A stretch of 64,000 bases of DNA from the NCBI GenBank assembly GCA_030522415.1, contig CM060121.1, forward strand, positions 25,444,412-25,508,411, given 5' to 3'. The stretch comes from Channallabes apus. Lineage: Eukaryota; Chordata; Actinopteri; Siluriformes; Clariidae. Made by a program: the position numbers and the translations under genes. Positions 20,461-33,800 of this stretch are shown one piece after another; positions within the stretch are counted from its first letter, which is position 1; each line of letters starts with the position of its first letter. Below the pieces are notes generated by a model that was not told where the DNA came from, did no database searches, and saw only the letters and a list, made by a program, of their open reading frames with translations.

Positions 20461-22767
20461 CATGGACCCTTATTTGAGAACCACTAGTCTAGAGACTGAC
20501 GGTATAATTTGGGAATGACTGTGTGAACTCACACCTTCAGCACTTTAGAGCGCAAAGAATTGCTTTCACTCCCATTTCACACGAGTCTATCCCTATAGTT
20601 TTTCAGAAAACGATTGTTCTTCTCTACAGGACCTTATACTCTTTTTTTTCCTCACCACCATGGTAACATGATCTTTCTTTTTTTCTTTGAAATTGCCTGT
20701 CTACTGTATGAGCCCTGTAAACTTGTTCTTTTCCCCCCATTCTCGTATCTACTGTTCCTGCCTCACAAAGAAACATATGAAACACAGAAATTCATTCTGA
20801 TTTAAAATTTTAATTAAAATACAGATTTACCCACAGATTAAAAACAGAAGGCAAAAAAGCAAAATGGAGCTACAATCAGGCACCAAAGATTACATATTTT
20901 TGTTTTGTCATATTAACAATTGCAGAAACGCAACATTAACATTCATTATTAAGCTATTTTCGTGTACATTTTCTGCATTTCATCATTAGCATGATGTCCT
21001 TTCGCAACACATGAGTAAAAACAGGCTCATCAAAGATATTCACTGACACTCTTCCTGCACATCAAAAGCTGCTTGAGTGTCCCCCCTTACACATACACAG
21101 ATGCACACACACACACAGACGCGCGCGCGCGCACACACACACACACGCAAACCCTTGTTTAAAAATGCCCGCAAAGATAGTGACACAAAAGGCAGGAGCA
21201 AGAGAAAAAGGCAGTAGAAGGTTTACTGTGTGTTCACACCTGTGTATGTGTATGAGTTGCTGTCTGTGCATTTCTTTGTAAAATCAGTGTGATCAAAAAA
21301 TCAGATCCTTAGAGCAACAAAATAACTTGTAGACAAAGAGTAAGGAGTAAGGGTGACACATCTATAGCACATCCACACAACAAAAACATGTGTGGCACAG
21401 AGTTAAGACAACGCACTCAGGTGTAGTGAGTGTAACTTTATGAAATATTCTGGCACTTGTCATTTGTCATGTGACTGGCATGTATATGAGACAGCTTTTC
21501 ATTTCTACAGCAGTAGTGCATCAGAAAGAAATCGATGAACACAGGAGACGGGACGATGCCACATAAAACATCACTACATGGTGAATATCATAGTCTCCTG
21601 TAGTAGCCATTGATGGAGGTCTCAAAGTGCTTTAGACAATGGATTCCAAACTCAGGCCATGGAGACACATCCCTCATGTTTCCCTACTGCCTACAAAACC
21701 TGATCCAGAGAGATGCAAGCAGGGATTTTTTTTTTTTACTTTTGTTGCGCAGTAAGCCTCCTGGACCAGAGCAGAGAACCATTAGTTAGTAACGTAGACC
21801 TTTAAAGGTCATGCTCATTTGAAGGGGGGGGGGGGGGGGGGATCACGTCACATGTAATAAAGCAGTTTAATTTTCTTGCATAATAATACCTGTTATCATA
21901 AATAAGTTAACATTGGTCAGCTTTATTAATGTGTCAGCCACCTTACTGAAACTGTTCATACCACAAATGTGAGTTTTAGAACAGATTACTGTACAGGCTG
22001 GAAAAACACATAGCAGCAATAAAGCTATATCAGGCAAATGATGTAATATAGTTTCTAGCATTATAAGCATAATAAATAATATCTAAAGAAATAGAGAAAG
22101 TATATACATGAAGAAAACTGGCAGATCTTTGTAGAGAATTTTGACCTGGGAAAAACTGGCCTCCATTACCTGGTGAATCCACTGTATCACTGATATGGTA
22201 TATATCTGAAGGCTGACTGTGTAACAAATCCATTTTAATCTTTAATTTAGATATTTTACAGTAAAGTTGTACTGAATCCAGGCTGGGGAACTAAAAAGAT
22301 TTATGAGGCCCAGAATATTTTAATTGGGGATAAAGGGGCCCTGATTAAGACAGTCAGAGAATAAAATACATACACTCATGCACACACTCACTCTCACAGC
22401 CATACATACATACGTACATACATACATACATACATACATACATACATACATACATACATACAAGATTGTGGTTAAATATTTTCTTAGTTTTACTTCATTA
22501 CCATTGGAGATAGGAATTATCCTTATACCGGGGTAAGGGTTCATGCAAGACAACACAAGTAAAACCAGAAACAAAGATAAAAGGAAACAAACATGTCTTT
22601 GCTTCCCCCTCACCCTGAAATAAGATAGCTAAATGAAAGATGAGTATAAGCTTGTTTGGCATAATGCGCATGTTAGAAGTATGAACTGTACAGCATTTGC
22701 CTGTGATGGTTTCTATGGATTGTAAACAAATCCAGCTTTAGAACTCAACTATTGTCCCCCTAAATTT
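18991..22767. other. Spacer between arl5c and cacnb1 coding ends
   Basis: I find no coding exon. It holds (AAT)n at 20427-20457, a CA/CG dinucleotide patch at 21100-21146, a G16 run near 21825 and the (CATA)n repeat described separately. Part of it could be CACNB1 3' UTR: for example AATAAA on the minus strand at 19256-19251. Confidence 0.45.
22375..22490. repeat. (CATA)n array with conserved flanks, copy 1
   Basis: About 64 bp of CATA repeats, preceded by CACACTCACTCTCACAGCCA and followed by CAAGATTGTGGTTAAATATT. The same flanks surround the array at 26886. Confidence 0.9.
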
Positions 22768-22773
22768 TTTATT
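22768..22773 (-). other. Candidate poly(A) signal for cacnb1
   Basis: AATAAA on the minus strand about 60 bases after the exon 14 stop. It would give a very short 3' UTR; more distal sites are equally possible. Confidence 0.3.
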
Positions 22774-22833
22774 CCCCTAAATCCTTTATGTACTTTCCAT
22801 ATCGTCCCTGTCCTCTTCTCTAGGGTATGGGCT

Positions 22834-23307
22834 CTAGCGGATATACACGTCTCTGTTCCACTCCTCCTGGTTTTGGTTGCGGCCTACTGTAGTCTCACCA
22901 GCCTCTACATCTTGACAGTAGCGCTCTCTCAGGTGTCCCCGCCCACGGTGATGCTGATTGGTCATTTGTGGTGCTAGGTTGAGGTTCTCCTGATCTGGTT
23001 CTGCCCCCTCATCCTCCCAGGATGCCTGTCGTGGGGTGTGTTGGACAGGGTTTAACCGGCTGCGGCAGGATTCTGGCTCCTCATATGGATCTGTTTCCAT
23101 GTCATCTGTGTAGGCTGAGTCACGGCTACCCTGTGTCTCCGAATCAAATGTGTCCTGTCGTGATAAGCCACGCCCCCCGGCTTGTAACTGACTGCGCGAT
23201 GTGCGCAGAGGCTGCTTGCCCCCCAGCTCGGTCTGATAGTCCTGGGGACAGGGACGTTCCACAACAGACCCCTCTCTCTTTGGCTCACTGTGCACGAGAA
23301 ATGGCCC
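22834..23307 (-). CDS. cacnb1: cacnb1 exon 14, beta-1b type C-terminus
   Basis: 474 nt after acceptor GGCACAG. It begins [14 protein letters not shown] and contains [30 protein letters not shown] and QASWEDEG, and ends [14 protein letters not shown]. The RQDTFD, SAYT, METDP, SWEDE and VYIR motifs match mammalian CACNB1 in the same order. The tail is acidic and probably disordered. Confidence 0.94.
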   Translation of the reverse strand, partial: GPFLVHSEPKREGSVVERPCPQDYQTELGGKQPLRTSRSQLQAGGRGLSRQDTFDSETQGSRDSAYTDDMETDPYEEPESCRSRLNPVQHTPRQASWEDEGAEPDQENLNLAPQMTNQHHRGRGHLRERYCQDVEAGETTVGRNQNQEEWNRDVYIR

Positions 23308-26300
23308 CTGTGCCAAGCAACGCCCCCAAATCACACAGTCCAGCCAATCAACATGCAGAAAAACAAACAAAGGAGAGCAAGCAGTTAGCAGTTAGTACAA
23401 GAATTAGAGTTTGAAATCAAATTTCAAATTTAGAGCTAAAACGTCATATTCCAACAATAGCATGCATGTTTTTAAACTTTTTGAAGCGATTTAGTCAAAT
23501 GACATTAAAGAGCCATTTACAGACCACAGAATAGAAATAATATTGTCCTCAGGTCCCCAGTTAAATGTAATATGCCATCCTAGGCAACAATCTTTAGATG
23601 GCCTTATTTTACAGGTTGACTGTGAGAAATTGAAAAGGCCAATTCTTGGGTATTTTTAAGCAGCAAAGGGGCTCTTTGCATGATTAGCTATTTCTTATTG
23701 TAAACAAACGATTGCACCTACAACCTGACTCCTTTAGTTAGTTTGTACTGTACCATGTATTACAATGTCATTATGATGAGAGACTGAATGGCAGAGGATT
23801 TTGTACTATGTGAGTCATGAAGATAATTACTCTTTAACATTGGCTTCATCAGGTATCAAATAGCTAGTAGAGGCTGAATGACATTGCCTTTAAAAGGTAA
23901 GATTTAACCTTTATTTTGTGCATTGTGAAATTATTTACTGTAAAGAGAGGAAAGGTGGGCAAAATAGTCTCTCCCTACTGCTGTACTCTAGCATATAGCT
24001 TTGGTTAAATATCGAATGGATGAATTTTTGTTTAACTGCTAGTTAAAAGTTAGTAGTATGATTTGTTCATACACTTCACATGACTGGAATACCCAACATT
24101 CAATTACAAAAGCAGAAGAAAAGGTGATTTTCCTAACCTTATATTGGAAGACAAAAAATAGAATTATTAAATTAAATAATAATAAAAAAAAATGATTGGA
24201 CCTTTAATACTGTCAAGTTTACAAATAATATGTTTGCTTAATACAAAGTAACTCTATTATAGTTATATATTGGACTTTAAAGAGTGTAAACATTATTTAA
24301 AGATCAAATAGTGCACTATTTTATGAGTAGGGATCTACATACTACTACTGCGATTCAGACAAAAAAAGATGCAAAGGCACAGACAACACACCATGTCATT
24401 ACTGTCACCTAGTGGCAGTTATTTGTGAAACTTGACTGGGGTGAATGGGAGAATTAAAAGTTATAGTTTTTCTTTTATGCCAGGAGGAAGGCTCAGATTC
24501 TGCATATTTACATCATCTCTTGCCAATGTGTACATTTGTGCTCTCCAGGTATATGTGTGCAATTTTCTAATATGAATCAAGATAGTGTTTTTAAGTACTG
24601 GGTTGGTGCTAGATGTATATTATTATATCTAACATCTTTTATCAGATGATTCACTTATATCTTGCTGCCATGACGACAGCTCTCCTGTCTCCTTGACAAC
24701 TGTTAAGGTGGAGACTGGGCATAGGGCTTTGTTCAAACTGCAGTCAAAACACACACAGTAATTTAACTTGAGTAAGCTACATTAGCATTCACATGCAGAT
24801 TAGACTGAAAGCATGGCGTTAATAAGGTAAGCAGGTCAGCGCGCTTTGTAGGGCTGATGCTGTGGCAAGTTGGAAAGGGGTTGGGATCAAATCTATGTGA
24901 CTAAGGTGTCAAAACAACACTAAAGAGTGCTTGGGAGGGGCAGAGAGATGATAATTTATTGTTGTGTGTATATATGTACATGTATTTTTGGTGCAGAATG
25001 GGCAATAAATGCATATTGATTGCAGGACTACATAGTAGTTCTTTTTTTTTTTTTTTTTTGGTAGGGACTACATGTTTGAGCAACATACAGTATTAGTGAT
25101 ATCCTGTGTATTTCAAAGAAAGCACAGGTAATTATAATTGCACCTATAGATTCCTATTTGTTGAGCAGCTATTTGAACTTTGATCAGTGTATACTTTTCT
25201 TCATGCCACTGTGGAAGAGAATGCTTCCCCGACTTCTCACAGCTGTGGTTTAAGCCTCTCAAAACTTGTTAAAGGGCATGTTCCTCCTCTTGGCCCTCCT
25301 TCTCAGGGTTAGAGCCATCCAGGAGCTCCAGGTTACGGCGGAGTGAAGTGAGCACCTGTACCTGCAGGTTGGAGACAGGCTCAGGTGAAGCTGCAAGCGC
25401 TGCCGTGGCCATAGTGCGATTCAGCAGTGGGTTTGGAGGGTTGCTGCTTGGAGGGTGTGTGGCCTTCCAGTACGCCTCCAAATAATCTGCCAGGTGTTCA
25501 CATGCATCCTCCAGCTGGTTTTCATCTAATATTATGTCAAAAAGCTCCTGAGTGGAGATTTTTTTTTTTCGTGAGAAGTTGAATATAACAAAACGTGTGA
25601 ATTATGCAGCAAGAACCACAAACAAGTACACTAGAATTAATTAATAAGATTATATAAACAGACAGATAGATACAAAAAACTCACAGGAGGACACTGTGCT
25701 AGTTTGTCTGCTGCCACCATCTGAACATTGAGATGTTTGGCCTGAGATTTGCCTCTGGACTTTATCAGCCTTTGCAATACCTTAAAAAGAGGTATACATA
25801 AAGATAAGGAGAGTAAGGTGAATGAAATATAAAATATACAACATAGTTTCTGTTCGTGTTTGAATGTAGCTGAGTGAAGTGTGAGTACCTTTGGAGAGGC
25901 AATCTTAATGTAAACTATTATAGGCGCCAGTGATGTTTTGGCAAGTTGAGAGGGATGGTTAATGGTGTCGGCATCCAAAGCCACCAGCTGCAAAGTCCGA
26001 GCCAACTCAAAGATTCTCTCGATTTCACTTTGCACCTCGGCTAAAAAAGAAGAAGCACTGTAAGCATGTATACTCACACACCCTCAACCACCCCCCACAC
26101 AACGGATCAAAAGTTAATCAAACTAAACGTCAGAAACCGTTAGTGGGAAACAGTAGTAGTGCCATCCCCATTAGACAAACCACTGTTTTTTTTTTCATCA
26201 GAATATCATATCTACTTTGTACCATCCATACATTCAGAAACGCAAATGTAGTGCCAAGTTAGTATCATGCACATGGAGGTTGTAATGGTCTGTTAGAACA

Positions 26301-26920
26301 GAGGTCCCAGATACTGTTGTCAGGGACACACAGCACTGTTCTTAGATCCAACACAACTGAGCCGGTATTGTTCAATTGTGTTTTATTTTTACAGATGGTA
26401 CAAACACAAACACATGTTACTGTGTACATGTTTTTGTATTGTTAATTTTGCCATTTAATAGCGTTTTATATTATTAAAGAATAGCTTAAGAACAGAAATC
26501 CACACTGACCAAAAGTGCCAAGCCACTGAATACTCATGGGAAGAGAAGCTAAAATATTCCTACTCCAAGGATCCAAAGGATCACAAACACATTCTTACTG
26601 TCAATTATTTTCTATTTAAAGGGCCCATATTGTAGAAGTCTGAACGGCATGCTTTCAGTGAAATTATCATTCCCATCTTCCTTCCCTACAGTCAATACTG
26701 TATATACAGTAAAAGCTAAACTGGAAGGACTGCTCTGTTTTCATTATTTAATGATGTTCACTACTACAAATATATTTATATTTAGTAGCTTTTTACAATA
26801 AAGTAAATGGATATTGTGATCTTTGTGAATACATGTAAGGTTAAATTTTTTTATGTTCCTTTTTCAGCACATGTCAGTATAGCATGCACACACTCACTCT
26901 CACAGCCATACATACATACA

Positions 26921-26954
<34 letters not shown>

Positions 26955-29900
26955 CATACATACAAGATTGTGGTTAAATATTGTATAGCATATGTAGCAT
27001 ATGCTAACACTAGCATATATCAATATAGTGTCATGTTTTGCCAGACAGTTTATGTACACCCATAGCAGTCCCAGCCCTTTTCACATACCTTTTGTTGCAA
27101 TACATCCTTACACTGAAATTGATTAACAAAATGTTCTCATAATTCTTGAAACAATAAAAAAAAAATTATTATTGCGGCTACTCCCATCAAGGGGTCATCA
27201 CAGAGGACCATCCAATCCGCACCCAACTTTGCCACAGGTTTTACACCAGGCTCGGGACCAGCACTGCATGCAGTCATTGGGTAGTATGGAGGTGTGGCAA
27301 TCACCACCAGTAGGGCTCAAACCCCGATATTCACATCCACAAACCAACAATGTAGAGCCTTAGCCACCTGAGCCGCCACTCCCCTAAAGAGAAAGGGCTC
27401 TTGTCAGAAGTGGGATTCAATCCCACACCTCCAGGAGCAACTGTAACCTTAAGTGCGTTAGACCGCTTAACCATTCTGACACCAAAAAAATATATAACAA
27501 ACAAACAAACAAAACCCAAATGCATTTTAAGGTTTTGTAGCACAACATACTATAATGCTACAGTAAATACTGTATGTTGTGCATTATATGGGTGGCACTG
27601 TGGCTTAATGGTTAGCATTGTCGCCTTGCACCTCTAGGGTTGGAGTGCATGGAGTTTGCATGTTTTCCCCATGCTTACAGGGTTACCTCCTGGTACTCCA
27701 GTTTTCCCCCCACAGTCTGAAGACATGCAGTGTAGGATGATTGAGCTTCCAGATTGCCTGTAGTTTGTGATTGTGTAAGTGTGAGTGTGCTTATGCCCTG
27801 AGATAGGTTGGCATGCCATTCAAGGTGTACCCCACCTCATACTCTAAATTAGGGATGGGCTTCAGGACCCCATGACCCTATATTGAATAAGCAGTATAGA
27901 AAATGGAAGGATGAATGGATGTTAAAAATTTTCTGCACAAGACATGATCGTATCCATCTTAAAATCCAATAAATCATTTTAAATTCTGAAAATTCTTGAA
28001 AATTGTTATTTAAAACCACGCAAACATTATAAGAGGATCTGGGAATAAATTGAAATACAAAATAGTCTACAATATGGACCCTTTAATATAATTTTTTTCT
28101 GGTTAAACATGCAACAGACTTTAAAGCCTCTAACTAAACTAAAACATAAGTGATGTGGATGGGTGAAGGATGAGGTCAGAAGAGAGATGAAAGAGATGAG
28201 AAGATACGTACCCAGTACGTCTGAGGTGAAGAAAGAAGGAAGGAGGAAGAGGAAGAAGTGGGTGTGACGGAAAAAGAGAAGCGCATGGAGAGAGTTGGAA
28301 AGACAGAATGAAAAAGAAAGAAGAAACCAATCAGGGAAAACAGCTCACAGGGAAATGTTTCAGAGAATGTTCAGGACACATTGATAGAATGTCCACGGAG
28401 CAACCACAAGACAGTCTGGAAACCGTGAAAAGTGTTTAAGAAAAAACAGACTTATGCCGCACGAGTAGAATTACCATATAGACATTAATGTGTGTGTGTG
28501 TGATTATTGTACCCAAACTGGATCTGGTGCTGGAACGCTCAATGATGGTGTGTTTGCTGGGATTGTTCAGGACAGAACGCTTGGCAAGAGAGATATCTGC
28601 TGTGACCCGTGTGATGGATATTCTGCAATACACAGCAGCCAATGGAATCATTTTTTAGACTTATATTTCATAAATCATTAATATAATATTATTATATACA
28701 GTGGTGTGAAAAACTATTTGCCCCCTTCCTGGTTTCTTATTCTTTTGCATGTTTGTCACACTTAAATGTTTCTGCTCATCAAAAACCGTTAACTATTAGT
28801 CAAAGATAACATAATTGAACACAAAATGCAGTTTTTAAATGAAAGTTTACGTTATTAAGGGAGAAAAAAAAACTCCAAATCTATGTGGCCCTGTGTGAAA
28901 AAGTGATTGCCCCCCTTGTTAAAAAATAACTTAACTGTGGTTTATCACACCTGAGTTCAATTTCTGTAGTCACCCCCAGGCCTGATTACTGCCACACCTG
29001 TTTCAATCAAGAAATCACTTAAATAGGAGCTACCTGACACAGAGAAGTAGACCAAAAGCACCTCAAAAGCTAGACATCATGCCAAGATCCAAAGAAATTC
29101 AGGAACAAATGAGAACAAAAGTAATTGAGATCTATCAGTCTGGTAAAGGTTATAAAGCCTTTTCTAAAGCTTTGGGACTCCAGCGAACCACAGTGAGAGC
29201 CATTATCCACAAGTGGCAAAAACATGGAACAGTGGTGAACCTTCCCAGGAGTGGCCGGCCGACCAAATTTACCCCAAGAGCGCAGAGACAACTCATCCGA
29301 GAGGCCACAAAAGACCCCAGGACAACATCTAAAGAACTGCAGGCCTCACTTGCCTCAATTAAGGTCAGTGTTCACGACTCCACCATAAGAAAGAGACTGG
29401 GCAAAAACGGCCTGCATGGCAGATTTCCAAGGCGCAAACCACTTTTAAGCAAAAAGAACATTAAGGCCCGTCTCAATTTTGCTAAAAAACATCTCAATGA
29501 TTGCCAAGACTTTTGGGAAAATACCTTGTGGACCGATGAGACAAAAGTTGAACTTTTTGGAAGGTGTGTGTCTCGTTACATCTGGCGTAAAAGTAACACA
29601 GCATTTCAGAAAAAGAACATCATACCAACAGTAAAATATGGTGGTGGTAGTGTGATGGTCTGGGGTTGTTTTGCTGCTTCAGGACCTGGAAGGCTTGCTG
29701 TGATAGATGGAACCATGAATTCTACTGTCTACCAAAAAATCCTGAAGGAGAATGTCCGGCCATCTGTTCATCAACTCAAGCTGAAGCGATCTTGGGTGCT
29801 GCAGCAGGACAATTACCCAAAACACACCAGCAAATCCACCTCTGAATGGCTGAAGAAAAACAAAATGAAGACTTTGGAGTGGCCTAGTCAAAGTCCTGAC

Positions 29901-30829
29901 CTGAATCCTATTGAGATGTTGTGGCATGACCTTAAAAAGGCGGTTCATGCTAGAAAACCCTCAAATAAAGCTGAATTACAATTCTGCAAAGATGAGTGGG
30001 CCAAAATTCCTCCAGAGCGCTGTAAAAGACTCGTTGCAAGTTATCGCAAACGCTTGATTGCAGTTATTGCTGCTAAGGGTGGCCCAAGCAGTTATTAGGT
30101 TCAGGGGGCAATTACTTTTTCACACAGGGCCATGTAGGTTTGGATTTTTTTTCTCCCTAAATAATAAAACCCCTCATTTAAAAACTGCATTTTGTGTTTA
30201 CTTGTGTTATCTTTGACTAATAGTTAAATGTGTTTGATGATCAGAAACATTTTGTGTGACAAACATGCAAAAGAATAAGAAATCAGGAAGGGGGCAAATA
30301 GTTTTTCACACCACTGTATTATTTCTGAGGCATATCATGACTCTCATAATATTTATGGCTTTCAAAGATTTGCCATTTACCTGCCCTCAAATTTGTGTTT
30401 CAGGAAGTCAAACAGAGCTTTCTGCATCATATCAGTTACCTGAAAGTTATTACACAATAAATAAATAAATAAAATAGCAGACAGGAGGAAATCATTTAAC
30501 CATTTATCCTTTATACTTAATTCACATTAATGTAATTTATCACTTCACTAAGTTTACATGAAGTATTACTGCTTAGTTGCCTGATTTTTCGTATAAAGTA
30601 AATTCTGCTTTTAAAATTGTTCATTTTGAAACAAGCTTATGACAATGACAAAAACCATTTATAATAGAGCTGTATGAGCTACAGCACTTTTGTGGGCTGA
30701 ATGCTGTGTGTCCCTACCTCATAGCCTTTGAGTGATGGCCCAACTAGGATGATAGGTCTCATAGAAGGCACCACATCATAGGGAGGAACATGTTCCATCT
30801 GATGGAGTATGCGCCCACGCATGCGTGCA

Positions 30830-30869
<40 letters not shown>

Positions 30870-33800
30870 GAGAACATTTATGATTTATTATGCTCTTTGT
30901 GGTGAAAAATGGCACCAACATTTTCTGTAACCAACAAGTTCTGTAACCAAATAATGCATTAGAGGCCATTTCTGAAACAACTATCGTTGTAACTAAGCAA
31001 TTATCGGGTGTCTATAAATAACTTCCTGTACTTCCTGTCAATTGGCACCTAGTTGATTCTTATGAGGTAATGTGGCTGGAGCATTCTTCCTAGGGACAGC
31101 AATGTTCCTGCCATTGAAATATACACACAGTGATTATAATAAACCACTCCCGCTTAAAGACATTAAAATCTGGTTTTAAATTTGTTTATGTTTTGCAAGA
31201 TTAACATTCTGGAAATGAAAATGACCTTCTGCAGAATTTCTTGCAAAACTTTTGTGTGATTTTTGTTATAGATTATTTCCTTTTCCCACATAAACAAGAA
31301 ATCGAATGAAATGTTGTTTAGTTTAGCAGTTGATAAGGGTTGTTATAATAGTGCTCAGATATGTTTAATTCTAAGGGCAGTTTTTGGCATATAAAAGGTA
31401 AATATTTTGATGCATATTTACGCACATGATGCTGTGACTAAATATTTAGCACATTAAAGGCATTAAAACATACCACATATGTACTATTTACAGAATATGT
31501 TAGCATGTAAGTTATTATTTTGACTCAAATTCATCACATCTTGCAACCACTGTGACAACAACTTACAACTTTGTTTACAACTAAATTGTTGACAAGGGTA
31601 TGCAGTAGGTTTTACCTAGCTTTTTGCTATGTTTCCTTAAAATACTATTATGCTACTATTAACACTCAATATACTATTACAATCTGGATAGTAAACAATG
31701 TGTAACGATGCGGCTCGCGAGAGGGGCAGATCCACAGGCTGTTAGGACGCGGAGTTCTGAACAGGCAAAGGCGCGGCCATTTATACACACGGTTGCCAGG
31801 CAACACCACTGTCAGGCAATCAGCTTGAACAAGCCGCACCTGGCAGCGCGTCTATATAAGGGTCCTGATACCTCCGCACATCGTGCAAATATTAGGTAGC
31901 ACCGGTAAGGTATCAGGGCCAAAGACCAAAGAAAAGAAAAGAAAAGAAAAGAAAAGACAAGACAAGACAAGACAAGACAAGACAAGTGTGCTGAAAAGAA
32001 AGAGGCAGAGGCAAAGCCCCAGCCTCTGCGTCCTTAAGACGGCAGCGGGTGAGAGAGAGAGCAGGAGAGCGGCACGCATCAGTCCAGCGTGCGCACTCAG
32101 GTTAAGTATAAAGTTACATAAAAAACACAAGCCCTCTCTCTCCCATAAATATCCTCGTTCTTACGTAGACGGCGGAGCTCTGTTCATTTTGTGTTATTAG
32201 TTATCATTTGTTTCCTTAATTAATAATCCCACGCCATCTCCAAACGGGAAGGTCTTCCGTGCCTGTCATAAGCACTCTCACAGCCTCCTATTTCACTGAC
32301 CCCCTCTAAAGACCTGCGTCAGGGCTCTTATCATTAAAAAAAATCTCATGGTGCGGTGCTCCATACCGCGCCATGTAACACAATGGGTTTAGATTTACTT
32401 TTACTATGAATGAATGAGAATCAATGAGATAAATCACTCATTAATTGTTTCCAGTGTAAAACAGTGAGTCACACACTTCCAACATGTTTGGAAATCAGTT
32501 AAATCATATACTGTAGGAAATCTGACTTCTTTAACTCTTGCTTTGGCCAAAATCCCAAGAAAACAACATAGAGGATAAAAGTTCATGTAAAATAGATAAT
32601 GCTCCAAAAGATTGAAATTTTGCTATAACACAAGAATAAAGCACATGGGATTGTCTACAGTGTTAAACTTAATTGGGCTGATGACTCACCGACTTCTGTT
32701 TCTGTTTGGCTGGGCCGCCTAGCATTCCATACACACCAAGAGAGAGCGAGCAAATACAAACAAGGAAATAAAGAGAAGCACAATGCAGGTGATGCTATTG
32801 ACAAGCTGTTAATGCATTAAGAAAATTAAGATCAGGTATTCTGATATTTGTTAGGAACCTGTATCATGCTAGCATGTGCAAACCCAGGGGGGAAAAGGAG
32901 CATGAGATACAAGAAGTAATAAGAAACAGGAAATTTGAAAATGTTGCAAAGGAGTTATTTGGTTAGAACTGAGGGTATTAGCTTGAAATGGTGAGAGGCA
33001 TTTCCTGATGCACTCTGGCTTGATATCTATCACTATGATTACCTTCTTAAAGAAGGGCAGACGAGGAACATTGCCCTGAGGGGAAGTGACACTGCCAGCC
33101 ACACCCTTACGATCCCGGGCATCAACATGCTCCGCCTCCTCAACATCCGACGTATCATCATAAAGTGCTGATATATCAGCTATACATGGGACCGAAACAA
33201 TTGGGAGGCGAAGGGGGATTTGGTAAACAGGTGACAAAAAAGAGACAGAAGCAAAAAAGGAAGGCAGAAAAGATATCAGAGAAACTAAGAATGAAAGTGA
33301 TGGCAGAAGGAGGAAAAACAGCAACATAATGTACACTATAAGCATAATGTACACTACTTTGAGTTAAAAAAAAATAAAGAACAGAGACAAAGGAGAAAAA
33401 GGCTAAAAAAGGACGAGTTACAGATAAAAGTACTGTATAAAAAGGTATGACAAAATTGTACAATTTATAAGAGGCAGAACAACAAAAAGTGTGAAATGAA
33501 AAAAAAAAAAAACACATGTATGTTGAGAAATAGACAGACGGTAAGGGGAAAAAGTAAGGCACAGCGGGCTACATTTAAGTTAGAACCCCAGGATTGCCTT
33601 GAATATTTGTTGTAAATTGAAACTCTTTCGGGTAAAGAAGGGTCAAGCCTAGTGCATGACCACCGAACTGTCATCTGCATTTCCAATTTTTATGTTTGAG
33701 CATACCTGTTCCAGGTGGAGTGGGTCTACGTGTTCCTGAGGCAACATCCAGACTGGAGCTCCCTCCAGACTTACTGATGAGAAAAAAAAACATATTATAC

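Noticed and set aside
23022..23414. A 130-codon plus-strand frame
   Set aside because: It lies opposite cacnb1 exon 14, whose conserved C-terminal motifs show that the minus strand is the coding one.
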